Below, in pieces: positions 18,608 to 28,315 of a stretch of 64,000 bases of DNA (its first letter is position 1; every line of letters starts with the position of its first letter). The notes under the pieces are model-generated. The model worked only from the letters and a program-made list of their open reading frames with translations, did no database searches and had not been told where the DNA came from. Location: assembly GCF_001583435.1 (NCBI RefSeq), contig NZ_CP013251.1:1327001-1391000 (forward strand). The letters run 5' to 3'. Source of the stretch: Endozoicomonas montiporae CL-33. Lineage in GTDB: Bacteria; Pseudomonadota; Gammaproteobacteria; Pseudomonadales; Endozoicomonadaceae. The position numbers and the translations under genes were made by a program.

Positions 18608-19912
18608 TTGGAATCAGGAAAGTTGTCGTTACTGCCACTGACCATGCTGGTGACCGGCAATATGATGGGGGCAGGTATCTTTTTATTGCCTTCTTCACTG
18701 GCCGGATACGGGTCCATTGCGCTACTGGGCTGGATCGTCACCGTGGTGGGGGCGGTGATGTTGTCGCTGGTGTTTGTACGGCTCGATGCGGTGTGTCAGG
18801 GAGGTAGCGGACTGTATGCCTTTACCCGTGAAGGTCTGGGACGATATGTGGGTTCTCAGGTTGTCTATGGCTATTGGGTAGCCATCTGGATCGGAAATAC
18901 CGCCGTGGCTATTTCCGGTGTGGGCTATCTGAGCTATTTCTTCCCGGCACTGACCGATCAGTGGACCGCTACGTTATCGGCCGTTGGAGTGATCTGGGTA
19001 CTGAGTTGTTTGAATATGCGCAATATCCGCATGATCGGTAACTTTCAGATGGTCACGGCTTCCTGCATGATGATTCCAGTGTTGATTGTCGGCGTTCTCG
19101 GCTGGTTTAGTTTTGATAAACACCTGCTGGTGGACTCTTTCAATGTCACCGGTCAGCCTGTGCGCAATGTGATTTCGGATTCTCTGACCATTACATTATG
19201 GTCCTTCATTGGTTTGGAGTCTGCCTGCAATCTGGCCGGTCATGCCCGCAACCCGAAACGGGATGTCCCCTTTGCCACGTTCTTTGGTACCACACTGGCA
19301 GCCATATTATATATTCTCAGTACCACGGCCATGATGGGCGTTGTTCCGAACGACGTTTTGCAGTCTTCAGCAGCACCGTTTTCTGTAGCAGCTCGTTACA
19401 TACTCGGTGACTGGGCTGGCGAGCTGGTCAGTGCGATGGCCATCGTCGCCTGTTTTGGCAGTCTGAATGGATGGATTCTGATGCACGGTCAGGTGGCAAG
19501 GGCTGCCTGTGCCGATGGGTTGTTACCCAAAGTATTTGGAAAACTGAACCGGCACGGTTCTCCCAGCTACGGTTTATTGATCACTGCGATTTTAATGTCC
19601 ATTCTCTTGCTGCTGACGGTTGAACCGACGGTTCAGAAGCACTTTGAATTTATCATTCTGATTGCTGTTTACATCATGCTGCTGGCTTACTGTTGTGCCT
19701 GCATTGCCTGTATCAATATTCAGAGACGGGCAACCCATGTTGAACAGTCAGTGTGGTGGAATCTGGTGATTGTTATTGCTCTGGGTTACTGCCTCTGGAG
19801 CCTGTCAGGAGCAGGTTATCGTATTCTGCTGGACGGAACGTTACTGATCGGTTGCGGTAGTCTGATTTATTGGCAGCTGGAAAGAAAATCGGCAGCTCGT
19901 GTTCCGGGCTGA
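18608..19912 (+). CDS. APC-family basic amino acid/polyamine antiporter
   Basis: A 434-residue inner-membrane transporter with about 12 membrane segments. The first carries the APC substrate-binding glycine motif TGNMMGAGIFLLPSSLAGYG, closest in pattern to the AdiC/CadB/PotE antiporter group; LWSFIGLESACNLAGHARNP is the typical segment 6-7 region. The exact substrate (arginine, ornithine, lysine or a polyamine) cannot be read from sequence. I chose TTG 18608, which has AAGAGGT seven bases upstream and gives a normal N-terminus; the longer frame back to 18422 overlaps the divergent oxidoreductase and is not protein-like. Confidence 0.87.
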   Translation: MESGKLSLLPLTMLVTGNMMGAGIFLLPSSLAGYGSIALLGWIVTVVGAVMLSLVFVRLDAVCQGGSGLYAFTREGLGRYVGSQVVYGYWVAIWIGNTAVAISGVGYLSYFFPALTDQWTATLSAVGVIWVLSCLNMRNIRMIGNFQMVTASCMMIPVLIVGVLGWFSFDKHLLVDSFNVTGQPVRNVISDSLTITLWSFIGLESACNLAGHARNPKRDVPFATFFGTTLAAILYILSTTAMMGVVPNDVLQSSAAPFSVAARYILGDWAGELVSAMAIVACFGSLNGWILMHGQVARAACADGLLPKVFGKLNRHGSPSYGLLITAILMSILLLLTVEPTVQKHFEFIILIAVYIMLLAYCCACIACINIQRRATHVEQSVWWNLVIVIALGYCLWSLSGAGYRILLDGTLLIGCGSLIYWQLERKSAARVPG

Positions 19913-19951
19913 TGGATTGGGCTGAATTGGGGCGTATCAATCCACCGTAAC

Positions 19952-19984
19952 AAGGAAAAGGCCGGAATACAGAGTATTCCGGCC
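19952..19984 (-). terminator. Terminator, oriented for the spoVR operon
   Basis: A perfect 11-base stem (19960-19970/19974-19984) with a 3-base loop is followed on the minus strand by TTTTCCTT. It ends minus-strand transcripts, so its natural partner is spoVR; the IS1595-type element has been inserted between them. It may also weakly end the APC transcript. Confidence 0.75.
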
Positions 19985-20009
19985 AGCACTAGCAGCAATA
20001 ATAATTCAA

Positions 20010-21039
20010 GGCTCTTATCGGATTCCAGACTGCTGAGCTACACTTCATCAAAATCTTGCGAATGGCTGATCACGCAGTGAATATTTGTAAAATTTCAGAA
20101 CTCATCAGCAATGTAACTTGCTTTGAAATGATCCGTGAAAACCGCTGGCCTGACGGGGTGGTTCATTGCCCCCATTGTGATTCAGGCCATGTAAAAAAGA
20201 ACGGGCATGACACGGTACAAACTGAATGCCAACACTATCAATGCAAACATTGTGACCGCTACTTTGATGACCTGACTAATACTGTCTTTGCTGGGCATCA
20301 TCAGCCTCTTAAGGTGTGGGTTTCCTGTCTGTACCTGATGGGACTCAATGTTTCCAACAGCCAGATTTCTAAAGAACTTGACCTTTCACTGAGTGATGTA
20401 CATGAAATGACAACCTTGTTGCGAACCTCTGTCGTTAAACGCAAGCCTGACATTACTCTTGAGGGAGAGGTAGAGTTCGACGAGGTGTACATCGTCGCAG
20501 GTCACAAAGGACATCCTGAAGCTTTAAAAAAATCTATCGCGCCCTCCCCGAAAAAGAAGATTAAAAGGAGCTCCGGGCAGAGGAACTCTCGAAAAAGACA
20601 AGCCTCCCGTTCTGGGAATGATTCAGCGAGGAGGTCAGGTCATTATCAACATGCTGGATAATGTTCGAAAAGCCACCATAAAGCCTTTCATTACGAAGCA
20701 TGTAGCCAAGGGAACCCAAACTTACACTGATGAATACAGCATTTACAACTCCCTTGAAGAGTGGGGTTACAAGCATAAATCTGTCTGTCATGGTAAAAGC
20801 GAGTACGCCCGGGATGATGACAAGGATGGTATTTATGAAGTACACGTAAACACCATGGAAGGCTTCTGGTCATTGCTCCGTTCATGGCTCAGACCTCACA
20901 GGGGGATTTCTCAGGAAAGCTTACCTTTGTACCTCGGCTTCTTTGAGTTCGTTCATAACGCCGGAATCCGGGGTAAAGGGTTACTTCAACCATTAATCAG
21001 CTTGCTGGTTACGTAGCAGTCTGGAATCCGATAAGAGCC
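20010..21039 (+). mobile_element. IS1595-family element, 1,030 bp, with 8-bp target duplication
   Basis: Perfect 25-base terminal inverted repeats lie at 20010-20034 and 21015-21039, beginning GGCTCTTATCGG. They are flanked by identical 8-base direct repeats TAATTCAA (20002-20009 and 21040-21047), the duplication length expected of IS1595-type elements. The single transposase gene is frameshifted. Perfect ends and duplication suggest a recent insertion. Confidence 0.95.
20062..21016 (+). pseudogene. IS1595-family transposase, frameshifted
   Basis: The N-terminal part has a zinc ribbon (CPHCDSGHVKKNG, CQHYQCKHC) and the first catalytic region (EVEFDEVYIVAGHKGHPEA); the C-terminal part holds TDEYSIYNSLEEWGYKH and the final acidic region near HVNTMEGFWSLLRSWLR. 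The two halves are in frames 1 and 2. They join if one A is removed from a run of seven A at 20526-20532, which restores ALKNLSRPPRKRRLKGAPGRG as in intact relatives. This could be a mutation, a sequencing error, or transcriptional slippage on the A-run. The longest open part before the shift ends at 20661. Confidence 0.88.
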
Positions 21040-21064
21040 TAATTCAATAATAATGTGTTGATTG

Positions 21065-22636
21065 CTATACGCCCTCCTCCTCTGGATAGAGTTCTTCTGA
21101 CGGGAGCTCATAATGGTTAATGACTTTATCCTGCTGATCAACAGACTCCATTCTGACGTCAAAACCCCAGAGTCTGCGCAGGTGTTTGATGATTTCCAGC
21201 GCGCTGTTATCTTCCACTGGTCGTCCCTGATGCATGTAATGTCTCAGGGTCAGTGAACGATCGCCTCTTACGTCGGCGCTGTAGACCTGTATATTGGGTT
21301 CCCGGTTGCCAAGGTTATACTGGGCTGCGAGTGATTCGCGCAGATTGCGATAGCCGGTTTCATCGTGAATGGCGCTGACTTCCAGATACGCTTCACGATC
21401 ATCGTCGTTAATACAGAACAGACGCAGGTCGCGCATCACCTTTGGTGAAAGGTACTGAAGAATAAAGCTTTCGTCCTTGAAGTTACGCATGGCAAAGTGA
21501 ACGGCGTCCAGCCAGTCCGAACCGGCCAGGTCGGGGAACCAGTAGCGGTCTTCTTCCGTTGGATGCTCGCACATACGACGGATATCCTGGAAGATGGCAA
21601 AGCCCAGAGCATAAGGGTTGATGCCGCTATAGCGCTGATCATCAAAGGCAGGCTGGAAAACCACATTGGAATGGGAGTGCAGGAACTCCATAATAAAGCC
21701 TTCGGTGATCAGGCCTTCATTATACATTTCGTGCATCAGGTGATAGTGCCAGAAGGTTGCCCAGCCTTCATTCATGACCTGAGTCTGCCGCTGAGGATAG
21801 AAATACTGGGCAACCTTGCGAACAATGCGGATAATTTCACGCTGCCAGGTTTCCAGCAATGGCGCATTCTTTTCAATAAAGTACAGAATGTTCTCTTCCG
21901 GATGCTGTGGGAAACGGAACTCTTTCGCCTGCTGTTCTGTTTCTTTGACAGGAATCGTACGCCACAGATCATTCAGGTTACGTTGAATGTACTCCTCGCG
22001 TTCTTTGGCCAGCTGCTTTTCCTGTTCAGGTGAAATAGGGCGAGGTCGTTCATATCGGTTTACTCCCTGGTTCATCAAGGCATGACAGGCGTCCAGCACT
22101 TCTTCAACCGCATCCATACCGTGTTTTTCTTCGCACTGTGCGATGTAGTTTTTGGCAAACAGCAGATAATCAATAATCGAGTCGGCATCGGTCCATTGGC
22201 GGAACAGATAGTTACCTTTGAAGAATGAGTTGTGGCCGTAGCTGGCATGGGCAATCACCAATGCCTGCATGGGCATGGTGTTCTCTTCCATCAGATAGGC
22301 GATACAGGGATTGGAGTTGATAACGATTTCATAAGCCAGCCCCATCTGCCCGCGCTGATAGCTTTGCTGATTACTGAGAAACTGTTTGCCAAAACTCCAG
22401 TGGTTGTACATCAGCGGCATACCCACCGACGCATACGCATCAATCATCTGTTCGGAACTGATGACTTCAATCTGGTTTGGATAGGTATCCAGCCGGAATT
22501 TATCGGCCAGTCGGGCAAACTCGCGGTCGTATTGTTCCAGCAGCTCAAAAGTCCACTCGGAACCGGTGGAGATAAAATTCTGTTTAACCGGCTTGGGTTG
22601 AGTTAACTCCCGTTCGAGGGTTTCATTATCAGGCAT
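21065..22636 (-). CDS. SpoVR family protein (YcgB)
   Basis: A 523-residue SpoVR-family protein. The family is conserved with the PrkA kinase and YeaH in proteobacteria and is needed for spore cortex in Bacillus; its biochemical role here is not established. Conserved stretches include MYNHWSFGKQF, GLAYEIVINSNPCIAYLMEENT, AHASYGHNSFFKGNY and MNEGWATFWHYHLMH with its histidines. ATG 22636 has a strong AAGGAGG five to six bases upstream and overlaps the yeaH stop by 8 bases, showing tight coupling. The longer frame to 22738 runs inside yeaH. Confidence 0.95.
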   Translation of the reverse strand: MPDNETLERELTQPKPVKQNFISTGSEWTFELLEQYDREFARLADKFRLDTYPNQIEVISSEQMIDAYASVGMPLMYNHWSFGKQFLSNQQSYQRGQMGLAYEIVINSNPCIAYLMEENTMPMQALVIAHASYGHNSFFKGNYLFRQWTDADSIIDYLLFAKNYIAQCEEKHGMDAVEEVLDACHALMNQGVNRYERPRPISPEQEKQLAKEREEYIQRNLNDLWRTIPVKETEQQAKEFRFPQHPEENILYFIEKNAPLLETWQREIIRIVRKVAQYFYPQRQTQVMNEGWATFWHYHLMHEMYNEGLITEGFIMEFLHSHSNVVFQPAFDDQRYSGINPYALGFAIFQDIRRMCEHPTEEDRYWFPDLAGSDWLDAVHFAMRNFKDESFILQYLSPKVMRDLRLFCINDDDREAYLEVSAIHDETGYRNLRESLAAQYNLGNREPNIQVYSADVRGDRSLTLRHYMHQGRPVEDNSALEIIKHLRRLWGFDVRMESVDQQDKVINHYELPSEELYPEEEGV

Positions 22637-23912
22637 TCTCAGCCTCCTTTTTCTCGAAGAGCTTACGGAATATTGGATAAATATCGCCGTGTCCGCGGAT
22701 TTGCTGCATGGCAAAATGCCCCGGATTCTCTTTTTCAATCATCTTGTATTCATGCCAGAGGTTCTGGTGATGACGGTCGGTGATTTCCACGTAGGAGTAA
22801 TACTGGGTTTTGGGTAGCAGTTTCTCTTCAATAAGCTTGCGGCATTTGCTGGAATCGGCTTCCCAGTTGTCGCCATCGGACGCCTGGGCAATGTAAATGT
22901 TCCATTCACTGGGCGAATAGCGATCCTGCAAAATTTCGTCGGTCAGACGCAGGGCAGACGACACCACCGTACCGCCGGTTTCCCGGGCATAGAAAAAGTC
23001 GTGTTCATTGCATTCGCGGGCTTCGGAATGGTGACGAATAAAGACCACTTCAATCTTTTCGTAGTTTCTTTCCAGAAACATGTAGAGCAACAGGAAAAAG
23101 CGTTTGGCGATGTCCTTAATTTCCCGGGTCATGGAACCGGAGACGTCCATTACACAGAACATCACAGCTTTGCTGGACGGCTGTGGGACTTTGGTCATGT
23201 TGTTGTATTTCAGGTCAAAGTCATCAATAAACGGCAGTCGTTTAAGTTTGGCATTTAGCTCGGTGATACGTTGCCTGATTTCTTTAGCCCGGAACTGATC
23301 CGTGTCGGAAGGACTGACTTCCATTTCCCGCAGTTCACGCTTCAACTGACGTATTTCCCTGCGCTCGCTGCCTGACAGGGCAATGCGGCGTGCATGGGCT
23401 GCCCTCAAGGAACGGACAACGTTCAAGCGGTCGGGAGAACCTGCAGAGGTAAAGCCTGCCCGTTTGAGTTTGTATTCGGTGATGTCCTTCAGTTCTTTAC
23501 GAACAAGATTAGGCAGTGCGAGGTCTTCAAACAGGTACTCCAGAAACTCGTCGCGATTGATCTGGAAGACAAATTCATCCGTGCCTGATCCGCTGTCGCT
23601 GGCTTCACCGTCTCCGGAACCTCGACCACCGCCGCCTTCCGGACGCTGGAAGCGATCGCCGGTGTTGAATTCTTTGTTACCGGGGTGAACCTGTTCATGC
23701 TGGCCGCCCTGACCATGATGAAACACGGGTTCGCTCAGGTCTTTTCTGGGAATGCTGATGTCGCTGCCACTTTGGACATCGGTGATTGAGCGTTGGTCAA
23801 CGGCGTCTTGCACCGCTTCTTTGACCAGATTTCTGTAGCGCCTGAGGAAGCGCTGGCGATTGACCGTACTCTTCTTTTTCGCGTTGAGGCGCCGGTCGAT
23901 GATGATGCTCAT
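22629..23912 (-). CDS. yeaH: YeaH/YhbH family protein (DUF444)
   Basis: A 427-residue DUF444 protein with a C-terminal von Willebrand A-like domain whose metal site DVSGSMT is visible near residue 260. The middle holds a glycine-rich linker (about 90-110) and a strongly basic, charged helix region (about 160-230). In enterobacteria it is co-expressed with the kinase YeaG in nutrient stress; a complex is inferred from co-conservation. It lies second in the prkA-yeaH-spoVR operon, with its stop overlapping the spoVR start. Confidence 0.95.
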   Translation of the reverse strand: MSIIIDRRLNAKKKSTVNRQRFLRRYRNLVKEAVQDAVDQRSITDVQSGSDISIPRKDLSEPVFHHGQGGQHEQVHPGNKEFNTGDRFQRPEGGGGRGSGDGEASDSGSGTDEFVFQINRDEFLEYLFEDLALPNLVRKELKDITEYKLKRAGFTSAGSPDRLNVVRSLRAAHARRIALSGSERREIRQLKRELREMEVSPSDTDQFRAKEIRQRITELNAKLKRLPFIDDFDLKYNNMTKVPQPSSKAVMFCVMDVSGSMTREIKDIAKRFFLLLYMFLERNYEKIEVVFIRHHSEARECNEHDFFYARETGGTVVSSALRLTDEILQDRYSPSEWNIYIAQASDGDNWEADSSKCRKLIEEKLLPKTQYYSYVEITDRHHQNLWHEYKMIEKENPGHFAMQQIRGHGDIYPIFRKLFEKKEAENA

Positions 23913-24002
23913 AGACGCTCTCCTTAGGTACTTTATTATGTTACTCCCCTTCTGACAGGTCAGAGAGAGAGTTTGTTGTTATCGTGCGTACTGCAAGGGG
24001 AA

Positions 24003-24028
24003 CCTGCGTCTTCAAAAGAAGACACAGG
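24003..24028 (-). promoter_or_regulatory. Intercistronic hairpin between prkA and yeaH
   Basis: Eleven-base arms with one mismatch (24003-24013/24018-24028) and an AAAA loop lie in the 174-base gap. It may protect the prkA message end or reduce read-through into yeaH. Confidence 0.5.
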
Positions 24029-24086
24029 TCGTTTTTATGAAATCTCAATACCCGTTCATGACTGTCTATAACAGACTCATGGCTGC

Positions 24087-26009
24087 TTACTGAGACTTAC
24101 GCACTCGAATGTACCATTCGGACAGCAGGCGTACTTGCTTCTCGGTGTATCCGTAATCGACCATCCGGCTCACGAAGTCGGCGTGTTTACGCTGATCGTC
24201 CTGGGAGCCTTTGGCATTAAAGGAAATGACCGGCAGCAAATCTTCAGTGTTAGAGAACATCTTCTTCTCAATCACTGTACGCATCTTTTCATAACTTAAC
24301 CAGCTTGGGTTCTTGCCATCGTGATTGGCTCGTGCACGAAGCACAAAGTTAACGACTTCGTTACGGAAGTCTTTCGGATTGGCAATACCGGCAGGCTTTT
24401 CAATTTTCTCCAGTTCGTCGTTCAATGAAGCGCGATCCAGAATATGACCAGTATCCGGGTCACGGAATTCCTGATCCTGAATCCAGAAGTCGGCATAGGT
24501 AATGTACCGGTCAAAAATGTTCTGACCGTATTCGGAGTAAGACTCCAGATAAGCTGTCTGAATTTCCTTGCCGAGGAACTCTACATACTTCGGTGTGAGA
24601 TACTCCTTGATATAACGCATGTAGCGGTCTTGTACTTCTTCTGTGTATTGCTGCTGTTCAATCTGTTGCTCCAGGACATACAGCAGATGTACGGGGTTAG
24701 CGGCGACTTCGGTGGAGTCAAAGTTAAACACCTTGGAGAGAATCTTAAAGGCGAAACGTGTAGATAGACCTTCCATTCCTTCATCGACACCGGCCGCATC
24801 TTTATACTCCTGCAATGGCTTGGCGTTAGGGTCTGTGTCCTTCAGATTCTCACCGTCGTAGACACGCATCTTGGAATAAATGGATGAATTTTCCGGTTCC
24901 TTGATACGCGACAGTGTGGTGAACTGAGCCAGCATTTTCAGAGTATCGGGTGCGCAGGGCGCGTCTTTCAGTGAGCTGTGTTCCAGCAGTTTGTCGTATA
25001 TACGAATTTCTTCACTGACACGTGTGCAGTAAGGCACCTTGACGATGTTGACACGGTCAATAAAGGCTTCATTGGTCTTGTTGTTACGGAAGGACTGCCA
25101 TTCGGATTCATTGGAGTGGGCAAGAATGATGCCTTCGTATGGAATGGCGCCCATACCTTCGGTGCTGTTGTAATTACCTTCCTGGGTAGCAGTCAGCAGT
25201 GGGTGGAGCACTTTGACCGGAGCCTTGAACATCTCCACAAACTCCATGATGCCTTGGTTGGCATTACACAGTGCACCGGAGAAGCTATAAGCATCCGGAT
25301 CGTCCTGGGAGTATTCTTCCAGCTGACGAATATCGACCTTACCGACCAGACTGGAAATATCCTGGTTGTTTTCATCGCCGGGCTCGGTTTTGGCCACAGC
25401 GATCTGGTTCAGACGACTGGGGTAGAGTTTTACGACACGGAATTTGGAAATATCACCACCGTACTCATGGAGTCGTTTAACGGCCCATGGGGACATGATG
25501 TATTTCAGGTAACGACCGGGAATACCGTATTCTTCGGTCAGAATCTTGCCGTCTTCATCCGGATTGAACAGCCCCAGAGGGGATTCAAACACCGGGGAAC
25601 CTTTGATGGCGTAAAACGGCACATGCTCAATCAGTTGCTTGAGCTTTTCTGCCAGTGAAGATTTACCGCCACCAACGGGGCCCAGCAAGTAGAGAATCTG
25701 TTTCTTCTCTTCCAGCCCCTGGGCAGCGTGTTTAAAGTAGGAAACGATCTGCTCTATGGCTTCTTCCATGCCATAGAATTCCTGGAACGTAGGATAGCGT
25801 TTAATGAGTTTGTTGGAAAAGATCCGGCTGAGTCTCGGGTCACGGGCAGTGTCGATGACCTCTGGCTCTCCGATGGCATTAAGCATTCGCTCGGCAGCAT
25901 TGGCGTAGGCTCCGGGGTCTACCTTACAGAGGTCGAGATATTCCTGGAGGCTCATCTCTTCCTGTTGAGTAGATTCGAACCTTTGCTGGTAGTGCTTGAA
26001 TATAGACAT
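24087..26009 (-). CDS. yeaG: PrkA family serine protein kinase (YeaG)
   Basis: A 640-residue protein with an N-terminal AAA-like ATPase domain (Walker A GPVGGGKSS near residue 110; acidic region further on) and a C-terminal PrkA domain (about residue 390 onward). Family members phosphorylate proteins or act as ATP-dependent proteases in stress and starvation. ATG 26009 is preceded by GGGGGAG about 11 bases upstream. It is the first gene of the operon with yeaH and spoVR; a partly self-complementary GGCTC...GAGCC pair near 26015-26045 could cover its ribosome-binding site. Confidence 0.96.
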   Translation of the reverse strand: MSIFKHYQQRFESTQQEEMSLQEYLDLCKVDPGAYANAAERMLNAIGEPEVIDTARDPRLSRIFSNKLIKRYPTFQEFYGMEEAIEQIVSYFKHAAQGLEEKKQILYLLGPVGGGKSSLAEKLKQLIEHVPFYAIKGSPVFESPLGLFNPDEDGKILTEEYGIPGRYLKYIMSPWAVKRLHEYGGDISKFRVVKLYPSRLNQIAVAKTEPGDENNQDISSLVGKVDIRQLEEYSQDDPDAYSFSGALCNANQGIMEFVEMFKAPVKVLHPLLTATQEGNYNSTEGMGAIPYEGIILAHSNESEWQSFRNNKTNEAFIDRVNIVKVPYCTRVSEEIRIYDKLLEHSSLKDAPCAPDTLKMLAQFTTLSRIKEPENSSIYSKMRVYDGENLKDTDPNAKPLQEYKDAAGVDEGMEGLSTRFAFKILSKVFNFDSTEVAANPVHLLYVLEQQIEQQQYTEEVQDRYMRYIKEYLTPKYVEFLGKEIQTAYLESYSEYGQNIFDRYITYADFWIQDQEFRDPDTGHILDRASLNDELEKIEKPAGIANPKDFRNEVVNFVLRARANHDGKNPSWLSYEKMRTVIEKKMFSNTEDLLPVISFNAKGSQDDQRKHADFVSRMVDYGYTEKQVRLLSEWYIRVRKSQ

Positions 26010-26281
26010 TTTTTATTGGCTCCCCCGCCTGGCCTCTAGCGAGCCTTTCGGCGTACTACTTATAGTTATTTGTGCTAGTTATTTTTTTTAATCATCAGGG
26101 CGCATTTGTTATCTCAGGAACCTGACGACAGTGGGTACGTATCAGGTCTCTGTATCTCACTTTATAGAGGCTGTAGGTACAAATGTCTATAGATTTTATG
26201 GAGTGAAATCAGATGGTTTGCTGCGGATCAAGGTGAAGAAAACAGGCTGAATACGTTTTCAGCCACTGTTTTAATTGCCTT

Positions 26282-27127
26282 TTATTTTTGGACTTCTTTT
26301 TTCAGTTTGAACCGGTCGTAATGCCATATCCATAACTCGGGGTTGTCCCTGATAACAGCTTCCATTTTGTGTATCAGCTGCTGGAGATTATATTGAACAC
26401 TGTCATTTCGGGTGTCTTTGTGTACCGGCTCATAACGCTCGAACCAGAGTTGCCATTCGCCATCGTCAGACAGGGTGCAGTAATGAAAAAGGATGGGTGA
26501 CTTGTTCAGCAGGGCAGTGTAGATACCACTCGCAGGCGCCGATGTTTCCTGACCGAAAAAGGTCACAGGCATTTCTTTAGAGCGCATGTCGCTGTAGAGA
26601 AACACAGCAGTTTTCTTTTTAACAGCCTGCAATACAGCGGTAGGGTTGCCACGCTGGATGAACTGAACACCAGCTCGCTGCAGGGCAAAGCGACCGAACC
26701 TGTTGAGCCATGGACTCTGTTTGCCTGCACCTATCACCGTTTTGGTGTCTATACCTGCCTGAGTAAGCGCCATAGTGCCCAGATCAGGTGCGCCGGTATG
26801 GAGTGAAATGATAATAATGCCCCGGTTCTCGGCATTGGCCTCCTGAACCGTCGCCAGATTATGTAGCCGATAGGGGATATGTTTTAAGCGCGGAAGTGCC
26901 AGCGCATAATTCACGCTGTGCCATGCGGCTGCGCGGGCGATCTGGTCTCGACGGCAGGGATTGATATCGGGTAGTGCCCGTTGGATGGCGGCCCTTGCAA
27001 TATGCCCTTTGCTCCGATCCAGCAGTCGGGCACCGAATTGGCAAAAACCACCCCAGAAGGCATCTGGCAGGTATGAAAGTGCCGTAATCGTTCGCTCTGC
27101 TGTGACTTCCTTCCAGCTTGTAAACAT
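26282..27127 (-). CDS. LpxL/HtrB-type lipid A acyltransferase
   Basis: A 281-residue member of the lysophospholipid/lipid A late acyltransferase family. The catalytic H-x4-D motif is HTGAPD at about residue 109, and the downstream conserved region TAVFLYSDMRSKEMPVTFFGQ is present. Members add a secondary acyl chain to lipid A at the inner membrane. It is shorter than E. coli LpxL (about 306) and lacks an obvious long N-terminal membrane helix. It stands alone, so which acyl position it serves is unknown. Confidence 0.8.
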   Translation of the reverse strand: MFTSWKEVTAERTITALSYLPDAFWGGFCQFGARLLDRSKGHIARAAIQRALPDINPCRRDQIARAAAWHSVNYALALPRLKHIPYRLHNLATVQEANAENRGIIIISLHTGAPDLGTMALTQAGIDTKTVIGAGKQSPWLNRFGRFALQRAGVQFIQRGNPTAVLQAVKKKTAVFLYSDMRSKEMPVTFFGQETSAPASGIYTALLNKSPILFHYCTLSDDGEWQLWFERYEPVHKDTRNDSVQYNLQQLIHKMEAVIRDNPELWIWHYDRFKLKKEVQK

Positions 27128-27431
27128 ATATTTATATTAATTAGTACTTATTGCACAGACTAAAAAGTGTAAGATATTCTGACCAGAAGTCATAATTCGA
27201 TCGATAAAAAATGGCTGAAAAAATCGGTTCCGGTGTCACCAGAGTGGTTATAAAAGCCGGAATCTAGCCGATAATAGACTGATTAATTTAAATTTTTTGA
27301 ACTTTCCGGCTTATCTTGAGTTCTCCACTGTGTCCGTAGCGGGTTAACGGTTTCAGGTTTCAGGTACTTTGGTAAAGGACTCTTCAGGACTTTTTCACTG
27401 CTGTTGTGGATAGGCCAGTCAGGATGGTTGC
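27128..27431. other. Divergent intergenic region, lpxL-like gene / tauE
   Basis: About 304 bases with no ORF I can support. It must carry divergent promoters for both neighbours. No operator-like palindrome is evident. Confidence 0.3.
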
Positions 27432-28217
27432 ATGATATTTCTGTCTTATTTGATATTGGGAGCACTGGCAGGCACGCTGGCAGGACTGTTTGGTATTGGT
27501 GGCGGCCTTATCATTGTACCCGTGTTGGTTTACAGCTTTGAAATTCAGGGGCTTTCACCGGATATTCTGACTCACCTCGCAGTGGGTACCTCTCTGGCTA
27601 CTATCGTTGTCACATCGCTTAGTTCCATCCGTGCCCATCATGCCAAAGGGGCTGTGCGATGGTCGATTTTTGTTCTGATGTCGGCCGGAGTCTTGTTCGG
27701 TGCATGGTTCGGCGTTTACACCGCTATCCACATGACAGGGGAAGTGCTGCAAAAAGCGATTGGTGTTTTTGCCATCCTGATTGCAATGAAAATGTGGATA
27801 GGTTTCAAAGCCAGAGACAGTAGCCTTATTCCATCCCGACCCACTTTTGTCAGTGCGGGTATTTTTATTGGCTGGGCTTCCAGTATTTTCGGGATTGGTG
27901 GTGGCACGTTGTCGGTACCCTTTTTGCGCCGAAGCAATCTGGAGATGCATAATGCGGTGGGCACTTCAGCCGCCTGTGGATTGCCTATTGCCCTGATGGG
28001 CGCACTGGCGAATATGTATATGGGGCAGGGCAATGACCTGTTGCCTGCGATGACAACCGGTTATGTTTACTGGCCGGCGTTTCTTGGTATTGTGCTGACC
28101 AGCATGCTATTTGCCCGTTTCGGTGCTCAGCTGGCGCATCATTTATCCACCGATGTACTGCAGAAGCTGTTTGCCGTTTTTCTGCTGCTGGTGGGTGCCG
28201 AGTTTCTTATTCCTTAA
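27432..28217 (+). CDS. TauE/SafE family sulfite/anion exporter
   Basis: A 261-residue inner-membrane protein with about eight membrane segments. The two family glycine motifs are visible: GTLAGLFGIGGGLIIVPVL near the N-terminus and SSIFGIGGGTLSVPFL in the second half. Members move sulfite, sulfoacetate or other organic anions; the substrate here is not shown. It precedes lgt by 98 bases on the same strand. The ATG at 27432 is the natural start, with AGGAT upstream. Confidence 0.92.
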   Translation: MIFLSYLILGALAGTLAGLFGIGGGLIIVPVLVYSFEIQGLSPDILTHLAVGTSLATIVVTSLSSIRAHHAKGAVRWSIFVLMSAGVLFGAWFGVYTAIHMTGEVLQKAIGVFAILIAMKMWIGFKARDSSLIPSRPTFVSAGIFIGWASSIFGIGGGTLSVPFLRRSNLEMHNAVGTSAACGLPIALMGALANMYMGQGNDLLPAMTTGYVYWPAFLGIVLTSMLFARFGAQLAHHLSTDVLQKLFAVFLLLVGAEFLIP

Positions 28218-28315
28218 CCTTCAAAGACTCCGTAAGGCAGATATACTTGGCATCCGGTATTCTGTAAGCTTTTGCTTTTTCTATCTAATCATCTAACCGA
28301 GAACTGGAATCACCC

